From positions 1-64,000 of the forward strand of contig JBMYKD010000008.1 in NCBI GenBank assembly GCA_049595035.1: a stretch of DNA of 64,000 nucleotides. Direction: 5' to 3'. Shown here piece after piece: positions 1 through 8,478 of the stretch (position 1 is the first letter of the stretch; each line of letters starts with the position of its first letter). The DNA comes from UBA12202 sp049595035. Lineage in GTDB: Bacteria > Pseudomonadota > Alphaproteobacteria > Puniceispirillales > UBA1172. The position numbers and the translations under genes were made by a program. Under the pieces are notes generated by a model. The model had not been told where the DNA came from, searched no databases, and was given only the letters and a program-made list of their open reading frames with translations.

Positions 1-40
1 GGGGTCACTTCTGGGGCTTCATCAGATAAGGATATATCAG

Positions 41-2101
41 ATGGCTGATCTATTTATAGAATGGTTTGGTGAAGAAATCCCGGCACGCATGCAGGCCCGC
101 GCCGAAGCGCATATGGCCGAAGCCATTGCATCACAACTCAAAGAACACCACCTTGGCGGCAGGTTGATAAAGTCATGGTCAACACCGCGGCGGTTGGCCG
201 TGGCTTTTGCTGACGTGGCCATATCTCAAGACCCGCAAACTATTGAAAAAAGGGGGCCGCGTGTGGGTGCCCCTGATCAGGCATTAAACGGGTTTCTTCA
301 TTCGGTCGGGTTAACCCGTGATCAGCTTGAAGAACGGGATACCCCGAAAGGCCAGTTTTATTTTGCCATGATCCATCAATCGGGTCAGCAGACAGCAGAT
401 ATTCTGCCTGATATGATCAATCGTGTGATTGCCGATTTTCCATGGCCGAAAAGCCAGCGTTGGGGCAGGGGTGAAATGAGCTGGGTGCGACCCTTGCACC
501 GGATTAATGTTCTCTTGGATGGTTCGTCTGTGGCTGGGCAATATGATCTGGGTGGCGGTGCGGTGATAAACTACGGGCATATCAGCCATGGTCACCGGTT
601 TCTGGCACCACAGGATATTGATCTGGGCGGTCAGCAAAACCTTGACGCTTCATATGATGAATTGATGGACGCTCATTTTGTGATAGCGCATCGTGACACC
701 CGCCGGTCAATGATTGCCCAACAGCTCGATGATCTGGCTACATCTGCAAATATGCGCGTGCTGGCTGATGATGGCCTTCTGGATGAAGTCACCGGCCTGG
801 TGGAATGGCCACATGCCATTATGGGGCAGATAGATGATGACTATATGTCATTACCAAAAGATATTCTTGTTCTGACCATGCGTAGTCACCAGAAATATTT
901 TGCCCTAACCCATGCTGATGGATCACTGGCACCGGCATTCATCACCATCAGCAATATGCACCCTGATAAAACCCGTGATGCCATGATACGAAAGGGCAAT
1001 GAACGGGTATTGCGGGCGCGGTTGAGTGATGCCCGCTTTTTATGGGATCAGGATCGGGCAATACCTCTTGCTGATCATGCAAAACGGCTGGAATCCATTG
1101 CCTATTTTGATGAATTAGGGTCTATGCAGGATAGGGTAAAACGGATGCAGGGAATAGCTGCTATGCTGGCACAGCGCATACCAGATATTGATGCTGACCA
1201 TATGGATCAGGCCACCCGATTGGCAAAAGCTGATCTGGTGACAGGTACAGTTGGGGAGTTTCCGGAATTACAGGGGATCATGGGTGGCCATCTCGCCCGT
1301 GCCGAACATATGCCTTCTGACATAGCGGATGCCATAACAGAACATTATAAACCGGTTGGAAGCGGGGATAGTATCCCGCCATCGCTGATGGGGCAGGTGC
1401 TGGCACTGGCAGATAAACTCGACATGCTGATCAGCTTTTTCGGGATTGGTAAAAAACCCACCGGATCAGGTGATCCGTTCGGGCTTCGCCGTGCCGCGCT
1501 TGGGGTGATTCGTATTCTTGATGAAGCCAAGATTGATTTTGACCTTGCCGCCTTTCTGCACCAGATGAGCGATCATCGTGACCAATCCAGCCAAGACATA
1601 TTATCATTCATGATCGACCGGTTACAGGTCTATTGCCGTGATCGCAGCTTACGTTACGACGTTGTGCGTGCCGTTGTAACGGCTGATCAATTATCGCGTT
1701 GTAATATCTTGGCCATGATTAACCGTATCAAGATTCTTGATCAGTTTATCAATGCCGAAAATGGTCAGGCCTTTATGCCGGCATGGCGGCGGGTGCATTC
1801 CATTCTGGAATCCGAACAAAGCAAAGCTGAAACGGATATATCCGGCGACATTGATCATAATCTGTTTGTTGATGCCACCGAACAGCAGCTCTATGATGCA
1901 GCCAAAGCCATTGATACAGGTGTGGATGATGCCACTATGCTGGCAAACATGGTGCATCTGACCCCCCTGATCAATGCATTTTTTGAAGCGGTAAAGGTGA
2001 ATGATGACAATCAGGATATTCGGCAGAACAGATTCCATCTGCTAGCGATGCTTGATGGTCGCATCAGAATATTTGCAGATTTGTCAGAAATTGAAGGCTA
2101 G
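41..2101 (+). CDS. glyS: Glycyl-tRNA synthetase beta subunit
   Basis: GlyS is the beta chain of the bacterial alpha2-beta2 glycyl-tRNA synthetase, which charges tRNA-Gly in the cytoplasm. The 686-residue product has the family length. It opens with a family-typical MADLFIEWFGEEIPARM, carries WPKSQRWG (about residue 132), HGHRFLAP (about 180), LPKDILVLTMRSHQKYF (about 270) and a GDPFGLRRAALGVIRIL helix (about 475), and ends in a helical DALR-like anticodon-binding region. The alpha subunit gene glyQ would be expected immediately upstream; bases 1-40 may hold its last codons, but two frames are possible (stops at 27-29 or 46-48), so I do not annotate it. ppdK follows after 20 bases on the same strand. 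Confidence is high. Confidence 0.97.
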   Translation: MADLFIEWFGEEIPARMQARAEAHMAEAIASQLKEHHLGGRLIKSWSTPRRLAVAFADVAISQDPQTIEKRGPRVGAPDQALNGFLHSVGLTRDQLEERDTPKGQFYFAMIHQSGQQTADILPDMINRVIADFPWPKSQRWGRGEMSWVRPLHRINVLLDGSSVAGQYDLGGGAVINYGHISHGHRFLAPQDIDLGGQQNLDASYDELMDAHFVIAHRDTRRSMIAQQLDDLATSANMRVLADDGLLDEVTGLVEWPHAIMGQIDDDYMSLPKDILVLTMRSHQKYFALTHADGSLAPAFITISNMHPDKTRDAMIRKGNERVLRARLSDARFLWDQDRAIPLADHAKRLESIAYFDELGSMQDRVKRMQGIAAMLAQRIPDIDADHMDQATRLAKADLVTGTVGEFPELQGIMGGHLARAEHMPSDIADAITEHYKPVGSGDSIPPSLMGQVLALADKLDMLISFFGIGKKPTGSGDPFGLRRAALGVIRILDEAKIDFDLAAFLHQMSDHRDQSSQDILSFMIDRLQVYCRDRSLRYDVVRAVVTADQLSRCNILAMINRIKILDQFINAENGQAFMPAWRRVHSILESEQSKAETDISGDIDHNLFVDATEQQLYDAAKAIDTGVDDATMLANMVHLTPLINAFFEAVKVNDDNQDIRQNRFHLLAMLDGRIRIFADLSEIEG

Positions 2102-2121
2102 TGTAAGAAGAGGAATATCTT

Positions 2122-4785
2122 ATGGCGAAATGGGTTTATAGTTTTGGTCAGACTCTAACCGAAGGTTCAGCCAGTGATCGCAATCTTCTTGGGGGGAAAG
2201 GAGCCAATCTGGCTGAAATGAGTGGCATTGGGCTTCCTGTCCCGCCGGGTTTCACGCTTTCCACCGAAGTATGCACATGGTTTTATGATCATGATCGCAC
2301 ATATCCAACTGAGTTGAAAGATCAGGTCAATGCCGCGATCAAACAGGTAGAAAATGAAACCGGGGCAATATTTGCGGGCGCCGAAAATCCGCTTCTGTTA
2401 TCTGTCCGATCCGGGGCTCGTGCATCCATGCCCGGGATGATGGATACGGTACTCAATCTAGGGCTAAATAGTGAAACCGTCGCCGGGCTGGCAAAACGAT
2501 CAGGTGACAAACGGTTTGCATGGGATTCCTTTCGCCGCTTTATCCAGATGTATAGCGATGTGGTGCTGGGGGTTGATCATGGCCTGTTTGAAGATGCCCT
2601 TGAAGACCTGAAAGCAGAGCGGAATGTCATTGAGGATACCGATCTTGATGGTGACGCCTGTGAAACGCTCGTAAATACCTATCTTGACATTGTTCGTGAA
2701 GAAGCAGGGGTAGATTTCCCTGAAGACCCGCATGAACAATTATGGGGTGCTATTGGTGCTGTTTTCGGAAGCTGGATGAATGCGCGTGCTATTACCTATC
2801 GCAAGCTCAATAATATTCCTGCTGAATGGGGGACAGCGGTTAATATTCAGGCGATGGTGTTTGGAAATATGGGTGATGATTGTGCCACTGGTGTCGCTTT
2901 TACCCGGAATCCATCAACTGGTGAAAATGCCTTTTATGGGGAGTTCCTGATTAATGCTCAGGGTGAAGATGTGGTTGCTGGTATCCGGACGCCGCGCAAT
3001 CTAACCACATTGGAAAGACAGCAAAGTGGTCTGGAACAGCTATCCATGGAAGAAGCCATGCCAGCGGTATTTGATCAACTCTGTCAGGTGCGGCAAATGC
3101 TGGAAACACATTATCGGGATATGCAGGATATTGAGTTCACCATTCAGCAGAACAAGCTTTATATGCTGCAAACCCGTTCGGGGAAACGCACCGCTGAAGC
3201 CGCGTTGCGGATGGCGGTGGAAATGGCTGAAGAAAAATTAATCACCAAAGATGAAGCTATCATGCGTGTTGATGCCATGTCACTGGATCAGCTATTGCAT
3301 CCGAAGCTTGATCCATCTGCTGATAAGATGATGGTTTTGCGTGGTCTTCCGGCATCCCCCGGGGCTGCGTCAGGCAAGGTTGTGCTAACAGCAGATAAAG
3401 CAGAAGAAATGGCTATGGCTGGCCATAAGGTTATTCTGGTCAGGATTGAAACAAGCCCCGAAGATATCCACGGCATGCATGCGGCCACCGGTATTCTAAC
3501 AGCACGCGGCGGTATGACTAGTCATGCCGCTGTGGTGGCGCGTGGTATGGGACGGCCATGTGTCTGTGGGGCGGGTGATATGATTATCAACGCTGAAACA
3601 AAAGTGGTTAAAATCGGCTCACACCAGATAGCCGAAGGTGACGTCCTCACTATTGATGGTGGTGCAGGTGAAGTCTATCAGGGTGAAGTAGCTACCATCC
3701 AGCCGGAATTATCAGGGGTGTTTGGCACTTTGATTTCATGGGCGGATGCGGCACGGCGAATGAAAATCCGGGCCAATGCCGAAACGCCTGCTGATGCGCG
3801 TATGGCACTGGAATTCGGTGCGGAAGGCATCGGACTTAGCCGAACAGAACATATGTTTTTTGATGCGGAACGGATTGTTGCCGTCCGTGAAATGATTATC
3901 GCCAGCAATACCGCCGGCCGTCAGAAAGCACTGGATAAACTGTTACCAATGCAAAGACAGGACTTCATCGAACTGTTTCAGATTATGAAGGGGCTTCCCG
4001 TGACGATCCGGTTGCTTGATCCCCCCCTACATGAGTTTTTACCGCATCATGATGATGATATGGCAGAAATAGCCAGACAGGCAGGAGTCAGTCTGGAATA
4101 TGTGCGTGACCGTGCTACCAAATTGCGGGAATTAAACCCAATGCTTGGGCATAGAGGGTGCCGTCTGGCCGTCACTTATCCGGAGATATGCGCCATGCAG
4201 GCACGCGCTATTTTTGAAGCTTGCGCCCATGTCACAAAGGAAACCGGTGAAATGGTTGATGTTGAAGTCATGGTTCCCTTGGCGGCGACACGCCGTGAGC
4301 TGGATATCTGCCGCCAGATCATTGATGATCAGGCCGAACAGATTAGAACCGAAACCGGCCAGCCCATTGAATATATGGTTGGCACAATGGTAGAATTGCC
4401 GCGATCATGTTTTGTAGCGGATGATCTGGCCATAGATGCCGAGTTTTTCTCTTTTGGAACAAATGATCTGACCCAGACAGCCCTAGGCATAAGCCGGGAT
4501 GATGCCGGACAATTTATGCGGGATTATGCAGATGCTGGCATCTATCCGCGTGATCCGTTCGTGACCATGGATATCGAAGGTGTTGGGGCGTTAGTGCAAA
4601 TGGGATGTGATAAAGGCCGGAAACAACGACCGGATATCAAGCTAGGGGTTTGTGGTGAACATGGCGGTGACCCTGATTCGGTTGATTTTTTTGAAGAATG
4701 TGGTCTGGATTATGTATCCTGTTCACCTTTCCGCGTGCCAGTTGCCAGACTTGCCGCGGCTCAGGCATCTATCAGACGCCGTTAA
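2122..4785 (+). CDS. ppdK: Pyruvate, phosphate dikinase
   Basis: PpdK interconverts pyruvate + ATP + Pi and PEP + AMP + PPi in the cytoplasm. At 887 residues it is full length for the family. The N-terminal ATP-grasp domain comes first; the phosphohistidine domain has GGMTSHAAVVARG with the swivelling His at residue 468; the C-terminal TIM barrel has GHRGCRLAVTYPEI (about 675), SFGTNDLTQTALG (about 778) and GVCGEHGGDP (about 840) with the catalytic Cys. An AAGAGGA ribosome site lies before the ATG. The gene follows glyS with a 20-base gap and ends at a strong hairpin terminator. The glyS-ppdK neighbourhood is common in alphaproteobacteria. No key residue appears to be missing. Confidence 0.97.
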   Translation: MAKWVYSFGQTLTEGSASDRNLLGGKGANLAEMSGIGLPVPPGFTLSTEVCTWFYDHDRTYPTELKDQVNAAIKQVENETGAIFAGAENPLLLSVRSGARASMPGMMDTVLNLGLNSETVAGLAKRSGDKRFAWDSFRRFIQMYSDVVLGVDHGLFEDALEDLKAERNVIEDTDLDGDACETLVNTYLDIVREEAGVDFPEDPHEQLWGAIGAVFGSWMNARAITYRKLNNIPAEWGTAVNIQAMVFGNMGDDCATGVAFTRNPSTGENAFYGEFLINAQGEDVVAGIRTPRNLTTLERQQSGLEQLSMEEAMPAVFDQLCQVRQMLETHYRDMQDIEFTIQQNKLYMLQTRSGKRTAEAALRMAVEMAEEKLITKDEAIMRVDAMSLDQLLHPKLDPSADKMMVLRGLPASPGAASGKVVLTADKAEEMAMAGHKVILVRIETSPEDIHGMHAATGILTARGGMTSHAAVVARGMGRPCVCGAGDMIINAETKVVKIGSHQIAEGDVLTIDGGAGEVYQGEVATIQPELSGVFGTLISWADAARRMKIRANAETPADARMALEFGAEGIGLSRTEHMFFDAERIVAVREMIIASNTAGRQKALDKLLPMQRQDFIELFQIMKGLPVTIRLLDPPLHEFLPHHDDDMAEIARQAGVSLEYVRDRATKLRELNPMLGHRGCRLAVTYPEICAMQARAIFEACAHVTKETGEMVDVEVMVPLAATRRELDICRQIIDDQAEQIRTETGQPIEYMVGTMVELPRSCFVADDLAIDAEFFSFGTNDLTQTALGISRDDAGQFMRDYADAGIYPRDPFVTMDIEGVGALVQMGCDKGRKQRPDIKLGVCGEHGGDPDSVDFFEECGLDYVSCSPFRVPVARLAAAQASIRRR

Positions 4786-4802
4786 TTTCACGCTAAATGG
4801 GA

Positions 4803-4843
4803 CAAAATAAAAGCCTGCCAGAATGACTGGCAGGCTCTGTTTT
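4803..4843. terminator. Bidirectional intrinsic terminator between ppdK and hsp20
   Basis: A perfect 10-bp inverted repeat (arms 4812-4821 and 4827-4836, 5-base loop) sits between two convergent genes. It is followed by a short T tract on the + strand (4840-4843) and preceded by an A-rich tract (4803-4812) that reads as T-rich on the - strand, so it can end both ppdK and hsp20 transcripts. Confidence 0.85.
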
Positions 4844-4860
4844 CATGTAGGGGGCAGAGA

Positions 4861-5337
4861 TTAATCTTTGGTGATTTTCTTTGCCTTTGCGCCTGCACCA
4901 GCATTGTCAGATGTGATACTGATTTTGCGTGGTTTCATGGCTTCCGGCACTTCACGTTGCAGATCAATGTGAAGCAAACCGTTTTTCATGCTTGCGCCAT
5001 CTATTTCAATGAAATCAGCCAGCTGAAAACGGCGTTCAAAGCTACGTCCGGCGATACCGCGATACAGATAGGTTTTTGCCTTATCTTTCTGGTCATCCTG
5101 TTTGCCACGGATAATCAGCATCTGATCATGAACCGTGACGTCGATATCTTCTTCCCCAAAACCGGCAACGGCCATGGTAATTCTGTAACTATCATTGCCA
5201 TGCTTTTCGATGTTATAGGGGGGCCAGTTTGACTGGCTGTCCAGATTGCTACCAGTCATCAGATTGTCGACCAGATTGGCCATACGGTCAAACCCGATAG
5301 CGGAACGGAAAACAGGGGTTAAATCAAGTGCATTCAT
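4861..5337 (-). CDS. Small heat-shock protein, Hsp20/alpha-crystallin (IbpA-like)
   Basis: This is an ATP-independent chaperone that holds unfolding proteins in the cytoplasm. The start at 5337 (MNALDLTPVFRSAIGFDRM) is chosen because AAGGAGG lies 6 bases upstream and because IbpA/HspD-type proteins begin in this way; the longer reading frame from 5391 would place its start above the Shine-Dalgarno. The 158-residue product has the alpha-crystallin domain at about residues 35-125 (ITMAVAGFGEEDIDVTV, then GIAGRSFERRFQLAD) and an Ala/Lys-rich tail; the IPEAMKPRKI-like element (VPEAMKPRKI) is the C-terminal I-x-I-type anchor region. It is probably controlled by sigma-32 (rpoH is also in this window) and by a 5'UTR thermometer. 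It is a single gene, convergent with ppdK. Confidence 0.93.
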   Translation of the reverse strand: MNALDLTPVFRSAIGFDRMANLVDNLMTGSNLDSQSNWPPYNIEKHGNDSYRITMAVAGFGEEDIDVTVHDQMLIIRGKQDDQKDKAKTYLYRGIAGRSFERRFQLADFIEIDGASMKNGLLHIDLQREVPEAMKPRKISITSDNAGAGAKAKKITKD

Positions 5338-5400
5338 GTGCATCCTCCTTAAAGCAATGCGTCCTGCTCTTGCCAGAGCAGAAGAGATCAATTATGGGCA
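5338..5400 (-). promoter_or_regulatory. ROSE-like RNA thermometer in the hsp20 leader
   Basis: The leader RNA, read on the - strand, ends with a hairpin (5340-5360) in which GCATTGCT faces AGGAGGATGC across a 3-base loop, hiding the Shine-Dalgarno. The UUGCU opposite AGGA is the hallmark of ROSE elements, where a G-G pair makes the helix heat-labile. Just upstream is a perfect 7-bp hairpin (arms CTGCTCT and AGAGCAG, 5364-5381, GGCA loop), matching the multi-hairpin layout of ROSE leaders. ROSE elements are known in front of small heat-shock genes in alpha- and gammaproteobacteria. The folding was done by eye. Confidence 0.62.
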
Positions 5401-5474
5401 AGAAACGATACGACTGTCATCAGACCAATAGCTCGTTCATTGCCATTGACACCATCATGGCTGTCAACAAGACT

Positions 5475-5503
5475 TATATATGAAAGGAAAAACCGATTAC
5501 AAG
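5475..5503 (-). promoter_or_regulatory. Candidate hsp20 promoter (sigma-32 or sigma-70 type)
   Basis: Read on the - strand, CTTGTAATC (5495-5503) is followed after a spacer by CATATATA (5475-5482). This resembles a sigma-32 promoter (CTTG... then C-rich/AT -10), and equally a sigma-70 promoter TTGTAA-16 bases-TATATA. It would give a leader of roughly 130 bases that contains the thermometer hairpins. The -35 box overlaps the 3' arm of the rpmE terminator, which lowers confidence. Confidence 0.35.
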
Positions 5504-5517
5504 TGCCTGCAATCGGT
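5488..5517 (-). terminator. Intrinsic terminator after rpmE
   Basis: On the - strand ACCGATT (5511-5517) and AATCGGT (5492-5498) form a 7-bp stem with a 12-base loop. It is followed directly by a run of five T (5488-5492 read in complement, sharing one base with the stem). It lies 63 bases past the rpmE stop and would separate rpmE from hsp20. Confidence 0.6.
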
Positions 5518-5579
5518 ATTACCTGAAACCGGAAGGATATATGAAAGGCGGGTGGCAGAAAATGCCGGATCAGGCGCGA

Positions 5580-5801
5580 TTATTTCGTGCCTAGACCAGC
5601 AAAACGCTTATTAAAGCGGGCAACCTGACCACCGGAATCAACAATGCGGTGCTGGCCAGTCCATGCCGGATGCGATTTTGGATCAATATCCAGACGAATG
5701 ACATCACCTTCTTTGCCCATGGTGGAACGTGTTTCATATTCAGTGCCATCGGTCATAATGACTTTGATCATGTGGTAGTCTGGGTGAATGTCTTTTTTCA
5801 T
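5580..5801 (-). CDS. rpmE: 50S ribosomal protein L31
   Basis: L31 bridges the large subunit to the small subunit head. The start is set at MKKDIHPDYH, the invariant L31 N-terminus; an upstream in-frame ATG at 5825 would add eight residues not seen in the family. The 73-residue product has TDGTEYETRSTMG, then LDIDPKSHPAWTG and a C-terminal GGQVARFNKRFAGLG. It lacks the four zinc-binding cysteines, so it is the zinc-independent C-minus form usual in alphaproteobacteria. The gene is divergent from the ABC exporter at 5948, as is common in this class. Confidence 0.95.
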   Translation of the reverse strand: MKKDIHPDYHMIKVIMTDGTEYETRSTMGKEGDVIRLDIDPKSHPAWTGQHRIVDSGGQVARFNKRFAGLGTK

Positions 5802-5947
5802 CGTAAAAATCCCTGTTTTGTCCATAAGGACATGAGAATAGGCGGATATATAGCCAAATCAGCGCAAGCATGCAAGCCTAATCTGATGATTTTCCTGCGA
5901 CCAATTATCTTTTGCCTTTTCAGGCAAAACCGTTAAGACATGATATT

Positions 5948-7792
5948 ATGGTTTCACATTCAGAACATAGCAATGCTCAGGCATCGTCTGATACCCGTAT
6001 AGAACAAGAAAATACGGCTGGTAAGACAGGTGTCATTGCATCCATGCGCGTATTCTGGCCATGGATTGTTCCCCATAAAAAACAGATTATTCTGGCCTTG
6101 TTATCCATTCTGCTGGTTGCGGTGGCGTTGTTATCCCTCGGACGCGGGATTTCGCTACTGGTCGATTCGGGCTTTGGTCAGGGTGAGGAATCATTACTTC
6201 GTCGGGCAGTCATGATCTGTGTCGGCATTACCGCGCTTCTGGCCTTGGGCAGTTACATGCGGACGGTATTGATTAATAGAGTGGCTGAACGGGTGATTTC
6301 TGATATTCGCAAGGCTATGTTCCGTCACATGATCGGATTATCTACGTCATGGTTTGAAAGCCGCCGGCGTGGTGATCTGATTTCAACCTTCGCCACCGAT
6401 ACCACCATGATTCAATCCATTCTGGCATCAAGTATGTCCATGGCGGCGCGGAATGTCCTGCTTTTGTTTGGTGGGTTGATTATGGTTATTCTGACCTCAC
6501 CCAAACTGACTCTTGTTATTCTGGGTGTTGTGCCAGTGGTGGTGGTGCCATTGGTGGTTATTGGCCGTATGTTACGGCGGCAGTCACGGATCGCGCAGGA
6601 TAGGATTGCTGATCTGTCTGTTGAAATCGAAGAAAGCCTGTCATCTATTGATGATATTCTCGCTTTTGGCCGTGGTGATATGATGGTCAGGCGGTTTGAG
6701 CAGGCGGCAGAAAATAGCTTTAACGCGTCCCGCAAAAGGATTTTGCTGCGTGGCATCATGAGCGGTATGGTGATCTTTCTGGTGTTTGCCGCCATTACCT
6801 TTATTCTATGGCTTGGTGGTCTTGATCTCCTAAGGGGCGATATCAGCGCTGGCGATTTATCGGCATTTGTTTTCTATGCCGCGCTGGTGGCAACATCCGT
6901 GGGGGCTTTGTCTGATATTGGCGGGGAATGGCAACGGCTGGGCGGTGCTGCCGAACGGATAGCCGAACTGCTTAAACAGAATGACTATCTGGCTGAGCCG
7001 CAAACACCCATTGCTTTTCCCGAACAGTTATCAGCAGAACAGGCAGAACATTTTATTGCATTTGATCAGGTAACCTTCAGTTATCCAACCCGTCCGCATC
7101 AATCATCACTAGACCATTTGAGTTTTACGGTCAAACAGGGGGAAACGGTTGCCATCGTTGGTGAAAGCGGGGCGGGTAAAAGCACCATTTTCAAAATGCT
7201 GCTCCGGCTTTATGATCCCATTGCAGGAAATATCAGTATTGGTGGTGTTGACCTGAAAGATATGACAACAGATGATGTGCGGGGGCATATGGCAGTGGTG
7301 CCGCAAAATGCCTCTCTGTTTTCGTCGTCTGTATATGACAATATTGCATTCGGTAAACCCGATGCGTCACCCGCAGACATTGAACAGGCGGCTGAGGAAG
7401 CCCACGCCGATACCTTTATTGCAGACCTACCCCAGGGCTATAATACCCTGATCGGGGAAAAGGGCGTCCAGTTGTCTGGTGGTCAGCGGCAACGGTTGGC
7501 TATCGCCAGAGCCCTGTTAAGAGATGCTCCCATTCTATTACTTGATGAAGCCACTTCCGCACTGGATTCATCGTCAGAACAGAAAGTTCAGTCCGCGCTG
7601 ATGCATCTCATGCAGAACCGGACAACGATTGTCATCGCGCACCGGCTTTCCACGGTCATTAACGCAGATCGCATTCTGGTGATGGATTATGGCCAGCTAG
7701 TAGCATCAGGTGATCATGATACGTTACTGGCAACATCCCCCATTTATCATAAACTGGCCTCACTCCAATTTATGACTGGCCTTAATCACTGA
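5948..7792 (+). CDS. ABC exporter, fused permease and ATPase (MsbA-like)
   Basis: This is a half-size ABC transporter that would act as a dimer in the inner membrane. The N-terminal half has about six membrane segments (first near residues 35-60, others around 80, 160, 185 and 265). The C-terminal nucleotide-binding domain has Walker A GESGAGKST (405-413), signature LSGGQRQRLAIARAL, Walker B ILLLDEATSALD and the H-loop IVIAHRLST. The start at 5948 (MVSHSEHSN) is preferred over 5912 because the extra residues are overrun from the intergenic region, though neither has a strong ribosome site. The substrate cannot be read from sequence; the MsbA/HlyB-like group includes lipid exporters. Its end overlaps the convergent lipoprotein gene by 11 bases. 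Confidence 0.9.
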   Translation: MVSHSEHSNAQASSDTRIEQENTAGKTGVIASMRVFWPWIVPHKKQIILALLSILLVAVALLSLGRGISLLVDSGFGQGEESLLRRAVMICVGITALLALGSYMRTVLINRVAERVISDIRKAMFRHMIGLSTSWFESRRRGDLISTFATDTTMIQSILASSMSMAARNVLLLFGGLIMVILTSPKLTLVILGVVPVVVVPLVVIGRMLRRQSRIAQDRIADLSVEIEESLSSIDDILAFGRGDMMVRRFEQAAENSFNASRKRILLRGIMSGMVIFLVFAAITFILWLGGLDLLRGDISAGDLSAFVFYAALVATSVGALSDIGGEWQRLGGAAERIAELLKQNDYLAEPQTPIAFPEQLSAEQAEHFIAFDQVTFSYPTRPHQSSLDHLSFTVKQGETVAIVGESGAGKSTIFKMLLRLYDPIAGNISIGGVDLKDMTTDDVRGHMAVVPQNASLFSSSVYDNIAFGKPDASPADIEQAAEEAHADTFIADLPQGYNTLIGEKGVQLSGGQRQRLAIARALLRDAPILLLDEATSALDSSSEQKVQSALMHLMQNRTTIVIAHRLSTVINADRILVMDYGQLVASGDHDTLLATSPIYHKLASLQFMTGLNH

Positions 7793-8450
7793 CAGATATC
7801 AGCTGTCCGGTCAGATAGGTCTGGCTAAGGGCATGTGATAATTCCACATCTGTCTGAAAACCGTGATGATCATATGGTGGCAGATCACGGATATTCAAAA
7901 CACCATTAGAGTCTAGCGGGATATCAATATTTGGTGTTTTAAGCGTCATCTCAATGGTTGCTGGATTTAGAATAGTGCTTACGGCACCAAAGGATTTGCT
8001 GATTCGGCCGCTGAGGGTGAACATCTTTGCTTCATCCTGCAGGCGCATATGTTCCATGGATATGTCTTTGGAATAATGATTGATATCAATCACCACATTA
8101 CCGTTAAATCCCACCCCGTCACAATAAAAGCCATAACAATCCAGATGCATCTGTCCATTGGTACGGAAATGATGGATATCTATATCATCCATTATGAAAA
8201 GATCGGTATCATCAACCGCTTTACCAGTATCGCTGATCATGATCCTGTTGCTATGATTAACAAAATCATAAAGACGTGCCTGCAATATCTGGTCTAGGTT
8301 TGCTGATAATTCCTCATGGGTTTGAATAATCGCATATTCTAATGGTGCGGTGGTATGATCTAACGCGGTCAGATGGGCATTACATGCAGAAACAATAAAG
8401 GCAGACATGGGTAAAAGATAGCCATACCCAAAAGGGATTTTCACATTCAT
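7782..8450 (-). CDS. Predicted lipoprotein of unknown function
   Basis: I do not recognise this 222-residue protein. It begins with a short basic region and a hydrophobic stretch ending in FIVSAC, a good lipobox with Cys at residue 23, so it is probably a lipid-anchored periplasmic or outer-membrane protein. After the anchor it is rich in Asp, His and Ile, with beta-like repeats (for example DDTDLFIMDDIDIHHF, FNGNVVIDINHYS, ATIEMTLKTPNIDIPLD) that suggest a layered beta fold, as in YceI-, LptC- or AsmA-like proteins; that is speculation. It lies 28 bases downstream of the MotB-like gene on the same strand, so it may be the last gene of that operon. It overlaps the ABC exporter end by 11 bases. 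Confidence 0.75.
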   Translation of the reverse strand: MNVKIPFGYGYLLPMSAFIVSACNAHLTALDHTTAPLEYAIIQTHEELSANLDQILQARLYDFVNHSNRIMISDTGKAVDDTDLFIMDDIDIHHFRTNGQMHLDCYGFYCDGVGFNGNVVIDINHYSKDISMEHMRLQDEAKMFTLSGRISKSFGAVSTILNPATIEMTLKTPNIDIPLDSNGVLNIRDLPPYDHHGFQTDVELSHALSQTYLTGQLISVSD

Positions 8451-8478
8451 CGCTATCCAAAAGTATGATTAATTATAC

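Noticed and set aside
1..40. 3' end of glyQ
   Set aside because: Two frames could supply the tail and too few bases are present to choose between them.
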